DNA from: JAZNOL01 sp045580815
GTDB lineage: Bacteria > Bacillota > Clostridia > RUG12999
Assembly (NCBI GenBank): GCA_045580815.1
Contig: JAZNOL010000055.1
Location: 1-9,062, forward strand
DNA length: 9,062 bases
Direction of reading: 5' to 3'
The notes under the pieces are model-generated. The model did no database searches. It saw only the letters and a program-made list of their open reading frames with translations, and had not been told where the DNA came from. A program made the translations under genes and the position numbers. Below are positions 1 to 5,480 of the stretch, piece after piece. Each line of letters begins with the position of its first letter. Position 1 is the first letter of the stretch.

Positions 1-380
1 TGAATAAGTCTAGAAAGTTTATCGAAAAACTTTCCTCTCTTGGTTATACCTCTGAAATATATTTAGGTCCGCTTGGTGATGATACAGAAAAAAAGAAATA
101 TTGTGAACAAGAATCAATATGGTTGGGGGAAAAAGTACCAATTGATATGACCGTCGAAGTAATAAAAATAGCAAAAAATATTTTCCCGCATCTAAAATAT
201 ATAGATTTATCTGATTATGATGCGCCAGAATATACGGGTTATCAAATTTATATAGGCGGAGCAACAAGTACTGCTGTGGAACGAGGACTAAAAGAATTAA
301 CAGAAAGTGATTTTGAAAAACTGTATATGATGCAAAGTTCGGAGGAGTTACATGATTTTATTTTAGATATTAATGGTTGA
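1..380 (+). CDS. Small acidic hypothetical protein, 5' end at or beyond the window edge
   Basis: The reading frame starting at base 3 is open from the window edge to the TGA at 378-380, giving 125 visible residues. Bases 1-2 are TG, so the codon cut by the edge is NTG. It could be the start codon, in which case the protein is almost complete at 126 aa, or an internal Leu, Met or Val. A TTG at 123 is a poor alternative start because coding-like sequence continues upstream of it. The product is soluble, rich in Asp, Glu, Lys and Tyr, with no signal peptide, membrane segment or motif I recognise. It has a probable mixed alpha/beta makeup, with an amphipathic C-terminal helix ending in HDFILDING. 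The codons are more AT-rich than in the genes to the right, which suggests accessory DNA. Small acidic orphans like this are sometimes immunity proteins, but nothing here proves that. No terminator follows it clearly. Confidence 0.6.
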   Translation, partial: NKSRKFIEKLSSLGYTSEIYLGPLGDDTEKKKYCEQESIWLGEKVPIDMTVEVIKIAKNIFPHLKYIDLSDYDAPEYTGYQIYIGGATSTAVERGLKELTESDFEKLYMMQSSEELHDFILDING

Positions 381-421
381 AATCACTGCTTCTGAATTAA
401 CATAATCTAACACTAAAAACT

Positions 422-451
422 TTGCCATCTAGATTATACAGTCTTTATATG
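422..451 (+). repeat. Left copy of a 30-bp imperfect direct repeat
   Basis: This stretch matches 615-644 at 25 of 30 positions, in the same orientation and without gaps. The best conserved parts are TATACA near the middle and TCTTTATATG at the right end. The two copies bracket the hairpin array. They are too long and too diverged for a fresh target-site duplication, so they more likely come from tandem duplication or from an older nested insertion. Confidence 0.6.
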
Positions 452-621
452 CGGTCATAGACCGCAATGAATTGCCTTACGGCGTGAATTGAAATCAAAG
501 ATTTCATGAATTGAGCCTTACGGCTCATGAATTGCACTTCGTGCATTATAAAGGCAATTCAATTCATGGAGCGAAGCGAGAATTCATGGCGGAATGCCAA
601 TTTATTAAAAAACATTGGCAT
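451..621. repeat. Modular array of short hairpins separated by ATGAATTG words
   Basis: The 8-base word ATGAATTG occurs at 467-474, 506-513 and 527-534, with a one-base variant at 484-491. Its inverse CAATTCAT is at 560-567, with a one-base variant at 580-587. Between or next to the words lie small stem-loops: 451-456/460-465, 474-476/481-483, 491-496/500-505, 512-517/522-527, 533-537/541-545 and a longer 8-bp stem 594-601/614-621. The stems differ in sequence although their spacing is similar, 17 to 22 bases from word to word. No reading frame explains it. Because direct copies lie left and inverse copies right, the array is also a loose large palindrome centred near 547. It resembles REP or BIME-like non-coding repeats. 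No transposase is in the window. It is not CRISPR, since the units are far too short. Confidence 0.6.
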
Positions 622-644
622 CTGAAGTATACAATCTTTATATG
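615..644 (+). repeat. Right copy of the 30-bp imperfect direct repeat
   Basis: Partner of 422-451 with 25 of 30 identical positions, offset 193 bases. Its first seven bases also form the right arm of the stem 594-601/614-621, so repeat end and hairpin overlap. Confidence 0.6.
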
Positions 645-671
645 AGTGTCGAAAGATGTCGAATTATCAAA

Positions 672-804
672 CCCTTCGCCTTGAGGGGAAGGGGGACCGC
701 TTGCGGTGGATGAGGTGGAAAACGACAAATTAAAAAATAACGATTGCTTTCGCAATCTACACCTCATCAGTCACTTCGTGACAGCTTCCCCTCAAGGGGA
801 AGCC
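672..804. mobile_element. MITE-like palindromic element with nested inverted repeats
   Basis: Two perfect inverted-repeat blocks are nested: 679-691 with 785-797 (13 bp, CCTTGAGGGGAAG) and 709-717 with 760-768 (9 bp, GATGAGGTG). Between each pair of blocks sits a different local hairpin: 696-700/703-707 on the left and 770-774/778-782 on the right. The centre has a further 6-bp hairpin, 742-747/752-757. The right end alone also folds on itself, 784-791/796-803. The ends are therefore alike but carry exchanged hairpins. There is no coding capacity; a minus-strand frame through it (564-767) is low-complexity and has no support. I recall very similar GGGGAAG and GATGAGGTG sequences scattered in gut Clostridia, which is memory and not a search. 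A target-site duplication is not obvious. It ends about 50 bases before the next start codon. Confidence 0.6.
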
Positions 805-840
805 TTTAAAAATTTAGTCCCTAATATAACATGAGCATAA

Positions 841-848
841 AAGGTAGG
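841..848 (+). promoter_or_regulatory. Ribosome binding site choosing the ATG at 855
   Basis: AAGGTAGG lies 6 bases before the ATG at 855. The in-frame ATG at 831 has no purine-rich site upstream, so the later start is preferred. It also gives an N-terminus (MIKLLAKWFIK) typical of the family. Confidence 0.65.
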
Positions 849-854
849 AATAAA

Positions 855-2033
855 ATGATAAAATTACTTGCAAAATGGTTTATAAAAAACAGTGAAAACA
901 CCGCCGACCGATATGTGCGTGAAAAATACGGCGTTTTAAGCGGTGTTCTGGGCATAATATGCAACCTGTTTCTTTTTTGTGTAAAACTCGTTATCGGCAC
1001 ATTGATGAACAGCATCGCAATAACCTCCGATGCGTTCAACAATCTTTCCGACTGCGGCTCGTCCGTGGTATCGGTCATAAGTGCAAAAATGAGTAATATG
1101 CATCCCGATACAGAGCATCCCTTCGGGCATGGCAGAATTGAATATATTTCCTCGCTGATTGTGTCCTTTATAATTATTCTTGTAGGCTTTGAACTGCTCA
1201 AAACCTCGGCTGCAAAATTTTCACATCCGACAGATGTCAATTTCAGTGTGCCGCTTGTTTGCATCCTTGCACTGTCAATGCTTGTTAAGCTGTGGATGTT
1301 TTCTTATAACAGATATATCGGAAACAAAATTGATTCTTCTGTTGTAAAAGCCACATCTGCCGACAGCATAAACGATGTACTCTCAACACTTGTGATAATT
1401 ATATCGGTTATTGCCGGCAATTTTGTAAGCTTTTCTGTTGATGCTGTTATGGGCGTTATTGTGTCGTGTATAATCATGTATGCCGGCTTTAAAATTGCAA
1501 AGGAAACAATTGATGTGCTGCTTGGAAAATCTCCTGCAAAAGAGCTTGTTGATGCTGTAAAAGCCGAGATTCTTTCCGGTGAAAATATTTATGATATTCA
1601 TGACCTTGTTGTTCATGATTACGGTCCCGGCAGAATTATGGCATCGGTTCACGCAGAAGTTCCCTATGATGCAGATATTGTTAGTGTTCATGAAACAATT
1701 GACCGTCTTGAAAAAAACGTTCTTGAAAATTGCGGTGTTCAGCTTGTAATACATATGGACCCGGTTAATACCGGATGCGAAAAAACAAACTCGTTTAAAA
1801 ACATGGTTAATGATATAATTTCGCATATAGACCCGGTGCTTTCAATTCATGATTTTCGCATGACCGATGGAGAAAATCACATCAATCTTATTTTTGATAT
1901 GGTTGTTCCGGGCAGCTGGAGCAATGCAAAACGCAGTGAAACAGTTGCACTTATAAAAAACACCATACACGAAAACGACAACCGATGCGATGCTGTTATT
2001 AATATTGATACAGATTTTACGGGAGAAAATTAA
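855..2033 (+). CDS. Cation diffusion facilitator (CDF) metal exporter, probable manganese type
   Basis: The 392-aa membrane protein would export a divalent metal from the cytoplasm in exchange for protons. About six membrane helices are visible (roughly 26-48, 53-78, 98-115, 131-150, 170-190, 192-214), with the conserved HPFGHGRIEY at 88-97 after helix 2. The transport-site residues are Asn62 and Asp66 in helix 2 (NNLSD) and Asp170 and Asp174 in helix 5 (DSIND). This N-D/D-D set is the one known from manganese exporters such as streptococcal MntE, whereas zinc CDFs usually carry His. A cytoplasmic dimerisation domain covers about 225-302, with His254-Asp255, His266, His279 and His300. About 85 further residues (303-392, with DFRMTDGENHINL-type sequence) look like a second small C-terminal domain. 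The next gene begins 1 nt after the stop, so the two are co-transcribed. The family is certain; manganese is inferred. Confidence 0.92.
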   Translation: MIKLLAKWFIKNSENTADRYVREKYGVLSGVLGIICNLFLFCVKLVIGTLMNSIAITSDAFNNLSDCGSSVVSVISAKMSNMHPDTEHPFGHGRIEYISSLIVSFIIILVGFELLKTSAAKFSHPTDVNFSVPLVCILALSMLVKLWMFSYNRYIGNKIDSSVVKATSADSINDVLSTLVIIISVIAGNFVSFSVDAVMGVIVSCIIMYAGFKIAKETIDVLLGKSPAKELVDAVKAEILSGENIYDIHDLVVHDYGPGRIMASVHAEVPYDADIVSVHETIDRLEKNVLENCGVQLVIHMDPVNTGCEKTNSFKNMVNDIISHIDPVLSIHDFRMTDGENHINLIFDMVVPGSWSNAKRSETVALIKNTIHENDNRCDAVINIDTDFTGEN

Positions 2034-2034
2034 A

Positions 2035-2796
2035 ATGAGTAAACTTACATTTTTAGGCACGGGTGCGGCAGATTGGGATATTAACAACAAAACAGCAGAG
2101 TTCCGCCGGTTTTCAAGTGCGCTTGTTGACGATAATCTGCTTATTGACCCCGGTCCGCATATTTTTGATTTCGCCTCAGATTTTAAAGATGCACACTTTT
2201 TTGATAATGTTACCGATGTGATAGTTACACATTCTCACAAAGACCATTTTTGCCCGGAGACAGTAAAAAAACTTGCGGAGAAACAGAAAATACGTCTCGG
2301 CTGCGATATTCATGTTCAAAAAATACTGGGAGAAATTAATAATGTTGAATGTGTAATATTTGAGCCTTATAAAACAACAGTTATAGGAAACTATGAAATA
2401 ACACCCATGTGGGCAAACCACCACATGGATGACCTTTCAGAGGTTGCATTTCATTACATAATAAAATGCGGAGAAAAAGAGGTGTTTTACGGCTGTGACG
2501 GTGCATGGCTCCTGCGTCCGACATGGCACGAGATAAAAAAACATCGGTTTGATGTCATGGTGCTTGAGTGCACCGTGGGAGACAGTCATGACTGGCGTAT
2601 TTTTGAACATAACACCATACCGATGCTTCGCATGATAAAAGAAGAAATTGACGTGCAAAAACTGGTTAAAGAGGACGGAAAAGTTTTTGCCTCGCATATG
2701 GCACGCACGTTGCATGAGTCTCATGCAAAAACATCGGAAATTCTTGAAGAAATCGGTATTGTCGCGGCTTATGACGGATTGGTTATTGATTTTTGA
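2035..2796 (+). CDS. Metallo-beta-lactamase-fold metal-dependent hydrolase (PhnP-like group)
   Basis: A 253-aa soluble cytoplasmic enzyme. It opens with the MBL strand FLGTGAADW (6-14), followed by RRFSSALVDDNLLIDPGP and the metal motif HSHKDH (His66, His68, Asp70, His71). Further likely ligands are His129 or His130, the bridging Asp155 in YGCDGAW, and His221 in ASHMARTLHESH. This layout fits the RNase Z/PhnP branch of the fold, which cleaves phosphodiesters using two Zn or Mn ions. The actual substrate is not readable from sequence, and no phn genes are nearby. The ATG at 2035 is preceded by GGGAGA at 2021-2026; an in-frame upstream ATG at 1990 lies inside the CDF gene and lacks such a site. 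The gene starts 1 nt after the CDF stop and is followed by a terminator, so it closes a two-gene operon. Confidence 0.88.
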   Translation: MSKLTFLGTGAADWDINNKTAEFRRFSSALVDDNLLIDPGPHIFDFASDFKDAHFFDNVTDVIVTHSHKDHFCPETVKKLAEKQKIRLGCDIHVQKILGEINNVECVIFEPYKTTVIGNYEITPMWANHHMDDLSEVAFHYIIKCGEKEVFYGCDGAWLLRPTWHEIKKHRFDVMVLECTVGDSHDWRIFEHNTIPMLRMIKEEIDVQKLVKEDGKVFASHMARTLHESHAKTSEILEEIGIVAAYDGLVIDF

Positions 2797-2805
2797 TTAG
2801 CTTGA

Positions 2806-2847
2806 GAAAAGTCGCAACAAAAAATGTTGGGACTTTTCGTTTTATTT
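2806..2847 (+). terminator. Intrinsic terminator after the hydrolase gene
   Basis: The arms 2806-2813 and 2831-2838 pair over 8 bp. After one G-G mismatch, 2815-2818 pairs with 2826-2829, leaving an A-rich loop. A T-rich tail (GTTTTATTT) follows. It starts 10 bases after the stop at 2796 and separates the CDF-hydrolase unit from the exporter operon. Confidence 0.75.
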
Positions 2848-2889
2848 ACGATTTCTTTTTAATTTTGTAATAGTTTATACATATTTTTA

Positions 2890-2898
2890 TGATATAAT
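2890..2898 (+). promoter_or_regulatory. Extended -10 promoter of the exporter operon
   Basis: TGATATAAT holds a perfect -10 hexamer (2893-2898) preceded by the TGn extension. No good -35 box lies at the right distance: the nearest TTG-type hexamer, TTGTAA at 2865-2870, is 22 bases away. That fits an extended -10 promoter needing little -35 contact. The leader to the ATG at 2938 is short (about 30 bases), and I see no riboswitch in it. Confidence 0.6.
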
Positions 2899-2924
2899 TG
2901 TCAGTAAATTTATATGCGTAAAAT

Positions 2925-2930
2925 AGGAGG
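2925..2930 (+). promoter_or_regulatory. Ribosome binding site choosing the ATG at 2938
   Basis: A perfect AGGAGG with 7 bases before the ATG at 2938. The in-frame ATG at 2914 precedes this site, so it would put the ribosome site inside the gene and is rejected. Confidence 0.85.
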
Positions 2931-2937
2931 ATACATA

Positions 2938-4782
2938 ATGAGCAATACAAAAAAAGATGCGGCAAGTCATGATATTGACGATACAATGCAAATTCCTGTT
3001 GTGTCTGCTGATGAAAAAGAAGGGGACAGCGTTCCTGCCGCAAAAAATGTAAAACTAAAAGCTGTTAAAAAACTTCCTAAATGGGTTAAAATAGTGGGTA
3101 TTGTCGGGATAGTGCTTGTTATAGCAATTGTTTTTTCGTTGCTTAAATCCGGAGGAAAGAGCAAAACAACAGCTAAAGGCAGCGATTATACTGTATCAAA
3201 AAGAGACATTGCATTAACCATAAGCGGTAGCGGTAGTGTTGCGGCTATTGATCAGTACGATGTTATACCGCTTGCACGAGGGGAGATTTTGTCATGTTCA
3301 ATAGAAGAAGGCTCGCAGGTTAACAAAGGCGATGTTTTGTATACAATTGATTCTTCTGATGCACAAACAAATATTGACAGAGCGGTAAACAGCCTTGAAA
3401 AAGCACAAATGGCGTATGATGATGCTCTTGAAAATATGGAAAAACTCAGTGTAAAATCTCCTATAGACGGTATTATAACGGCTGTTTATGTAAAAGAGGG
3501 AGATAACGTTGCAAATAACGGTAAAATTATGGATGTTACCGACAGGTCAACAATGATACTCAAGCTTCCCTTTATTGTGACCGATGCTAATCTTATTAGA
3601 GTCGGTGACAGTGCAACCGTTACAATAGAGGGTTTATATTATACAATGACCGGTACAGTTACACGTGTTTCATCTGGAACAAGCGTGAGCAGTGAAGGGG
3701 TGGAGGTTAAAACTGTTGAAATTGCCGTTAAAAATCCCGGTTCACTTACAGCAAGTTCAAGTGCAACTGCAATTATAGGCTCTGTTGCATGTCATAGCGC
3801 AGGTTATTTTGAAAACAATGAAATAAAAACAATTTATGCAAAAAGCTCCGGCGAAGTTACATATCAGCCTTTTGAAGTTGGCGATGCTGTAAAAAAAGGA
3901 GAGGCTGTACTTTCAATTTCTGAAAAAGATGCGGCAAAAGCTCTTAAAAATGCAAAAATCAGCTTATCGGATGCACAGCTTGCACTTGATAATGCAAGAA
4001 AAATTCTTGAAGATTATACAATAACTGCACCTATTTCGGGAAGGGTTATCAAAAAAAATTCAAAAGCTGGCGATAATCTTGATAATTCAAATTCCACCAC
4101 AACAATGTGTACGATTGCAGACCTTTCTAAAATTGTTTTTGAGATGAACGTCGACGAACTTGATATTTCAAAAATTAAGGTTGGAATGGAAGCGACAATT
4201 ACTGCCGATGCAATTGAAAACCGCACATTTTCCGGCGTGGTTGATTATGTAAGCTCGTTGGGAACTACCTCAAACGGTGTTACAAGCTATCCTGTAAAGG
4301 TTCAGATTCTTGATCCCGATGATCTTGTTATCGGAATGAACGTTGATGCAGAAATTATTGTAGATGAACGTATGGATGTTCTTTCTGTTCCGGTAAACGC
4401 TGTAAAACGAGGTAATATAGTTTATCGCAAAAAAACAGGAAATACAGCATCCGGTAATCAGGGTGTTCCTACAGGTGGAGCACAAGGTAGCCAGGGAGCA
4501 ACCGGTAATATGCCTGCTGCCGGTGGTAATACGCGGGGCGGTAAAAATATGATAGGAGAAAGTGTTCCGGAGGGTTATGAAGCAGTAAAAGTAGAACTTG
4601 GACTTAATAACGATGCATTCATCGAGGTTACATCGGGACTTTCCGAAGGAGATATAATCTGGGTTGAAATAGTTGAAACTCAATCAACAAACATGCTGTT
4701 CCCCATGGGCGGAATGGGTGGAGGTATGGGAGGTCCTCCCAGTGGAATGGGTGGCGGAATGCCCGGCGGAGGTATGCGCTGA
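2938..4782 (+). CDS. HlyD/MacA-type membrane-fusion (adaptor) protein with two tandem adaptor modules
   Basis: A 614-aa adaptor of an ABC exporter. A cytoplasmic N-terminal tail (1-48, acidic then basic) leads to one membrane helix (about 49-68); the rest is extracytoplasmic. Module 1 (about 106-281) has lipoyl half GEILSCSIEEGSQVNKGD, a short helix (about 140-170), lipoyl half VKSPIDGIITAVYVKEGD and a beta-barrel. Module 2 (about 298-475) repeats this order: GEVTYQPFEVGDAVKKGE, a helix (about 330-360), TAPISGRVIKKNSKAGD and a second barrel. A membrane-proximal segment follows (SVPVNAVKRGNIVYR, 483-497), interrupted by a Gly/Ser/Thr/Asn-rich insert (about 499-536). It resumes with VKVELGLNNDAFIEVTSGLSEGD (551-572) and ends in a Gly/Met tail (590-614). 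Relatives such as MacA and YknX have one module and about 370-380 aa, so this is an unusually long form. Its stop overlaps the ATPase start by 1 nt. Confidence 0.88.
   Translation: MSNTKKDAASHDIDDTMQIPVVSADEKEGDSVPAAKNVKLKAVKKLPKWVKIVGIVGIVLVIAIVFSLLKSGGKSKTTAKGSDYTVSKRDIALTISGSGSVAAIDQYDVIPLARGEILSCSIEEGSQVNKGDVLYTIDSSDAQTNIDRAVNSLEKAQMAYDDALENMEKLSVKSPIDGIITAVYVKEGDNVANNGKIMDVTDRSTMILKLPFIVTDANLIRVGDSATVTIEGLYYTMTGTVTRVSSGTSVSSEGVEVKTVEIAVKNPGSLTASSSATAIIGSVACHSAGYFENNEIKTIYAKSSGEVTYQPFEVGDAVKKGEAVLSISEKDAAKALKNAKISLSDAQLALDNARKILEDYTITAPISGRVIKKNSKAGDNLDNSNSTTTMCTIADLSKIVFEMNVDELDISKIKVGMEATITADAIENRTFSGVVDYVSSLGTTSNGVTSYPVKVQILDPDDLVIGMNVDAEIIVDERMDVLSVPVNAVKRGNIVYRKKTGNTASGNQGVPTGGAQGSQGATGNMPAAGGNTRGGKNMIGESVPEGYEAVKVELGLNNDAFIEVTSGLSEGDIIWVEIVETQSTNMLFPMGGMGGGMGGPPSGMGGGMPGGGMR
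4768..4772 (+). promoter_or_regulatory. Ribosome binding site for the ATPase, inside the adaptor's Gly-rich tail
   Basis: GGAGG lies 9 bases before the ATG at 4782 and is part of the Gly-Gly codons that end the adaptor. The coding and translational signals therefore share bases. Confidence 0.7.
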
Positions 4783-5480
4783 TGCCTTCACTTATAGAGC
4801 TTAAAGATATTTATAAAATATACATTGACGGTGAAAGTGAAATATATGCTCTTGATAATGTCTCAATGACTGTTAATACAGGCGAATTTGTTGCTGTTGT
4901 AGGACAGTCGGGCAGCGGAAAATCTACGTGTATGAATATTATTGGATGCCTGGATATTCCAACAAGAGGCACATATCACTTGAATGGTGTTGATGTAAGC
5001 ACAATGCGTGATGATGAGCTTGCTGTAATAAGAAATCAGATGCTTGGCTTTATATTTCAGCAGTATAATCTCATTCCAAAACTTACACTTTTGGAAAATG
5101 TAGAACTTCCGCTTATTTACAGAGGTGTTTCGCAGTCAAAACGCCGTAAAATGGCGATGGAATCATTAGACCGTGTGGGGCTTTCGGACAGAGCTTCAAA
5201 ATATCCAAAGCAACTGTCGGGAGGTCAGCAGCAGAGGGTATCCATTGCACGAGCACTGGCGGGCAATCCACCTGTTATTCTTGCAGATGAGCCAACCGGA
5301 GCTCTGGATTCAAAAACCGGAGCAGAGGTGCTTGAGTTTATAAAAAAACTTAACCGTGAGGGCAACACAATTATCCTTATTACCCATGATAATTCAATTG
5401 CTATGCAAGCAAAACGTATTGTCCGACTTTCTGACGGGAAAATTACTGATGATAAAGTATTGGAGGCTGGAAATATATGA
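4782..5480 (+). CDS. MacB-type ABC transporter ATPase
   Basis: A 232-aa nucleotide-binding subunit that powers the exporter from the cytoplasmic face. All ATPase motifs are intact: Walker A GQSGSGKST (41-49), Q-loop FQQYNLIP (92-99), signature LSGGQQQR (145-152), Walker B VILADE (165-170) with catalytic Glu170, D-loop GALDSKT (173-179) and switch His202 in LITHD. The signature LSGGQQQR with ADEPTGALD and the FQQYNLIP Q-loop is typical of the MacB/LolD/FtsE-like group. Length is normal for the stand-alone ATPase; in Gram-negative MacB it is fused to the permease, here it is separate. The start is fixed by GGAGG 9 bases upstream and a TGATG overlap with the adaptor stop. Its stop overlaps the permease start in ATGA, so the genes are translationally coupled. 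Family is certain; the substrate is unknown. Confidence 0.95.
   Translation: MPSLIELKDIYKIYIDGESEIYALDNVSMTVNTGEFVAVVGQSGSGKSTCMNIIGCLDIPTRGTYHLNGVDVSTMRDDELAVIRNQMLGFIFQQYNLIPKLTLLENVELPLIYRGVSQSKRRKMAMESLDRVGLSDRASKYPKQLSGGQQQRVSIARALAGNPPVILADEPTGALDSKTGAEVLEFIKKLNREGNTIILITHDNSIAMQAKRIVRLSDGKITDDKVLEAGNI

Noticed and set aside
451..465. Hairpin GCGGTC/GACCGC as terminator of the left-edge gene
   Set aside because: No T-run follows, and it lies 70 bases after the stop as part of the repeat array.
451..601. CRISPR-like array
   Set aside because: The repeated word is only 8 bases, occurs in both orientations, the units between are self-complementary, and no cas genes are present.
564..767. 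Minus-strand open frame of 67 aa
   Set aside because: It runs through the hairpin array and the palindromic element, is Ser/Pro/Gly low complexity, and has no ribosome site. It is a by-product of the repeats.
822..830. TAATATAAC as a -10 box for the CDF gene
   Set aside because: The hexamer is plausible but no -35 box or TGn extension fits. The promoter of this gene stays unplaced.
600..854. Possible manganese riboswitch (yybP-ykoY) before the CDF gene
   Set aside because: A manganese exporter made this worth checking, but the conserved loop sequences of that riboswitch are not visible, and the structure present is explained by the inverted-repeat element.
831..854. Earlier start for the CDF protein at 831
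   Set aside because: No ribosome site precedes it, and AAGGTAGG at 841-848 lies correctly for the ATG at 855.
1990..2034. Earlier start for the hydrolase at 1990
   Set aside because: It would overlap the CDF gene by 44 bases and lacks a ribosome site. The MBL fold begins right after the ATG at 2035.
4270..4683. Minus-strand open frame of 137 aa inside the adaptor gene
   Set aside because: It is rich in Asn, Tyr, Ile, Cys and Phe, as expected from the complement of an AT-rich coding strand, with no domain or ribosome site. Similar minus-strand frames at 821-1264 and 1383-1826 are rejected for the same reason.
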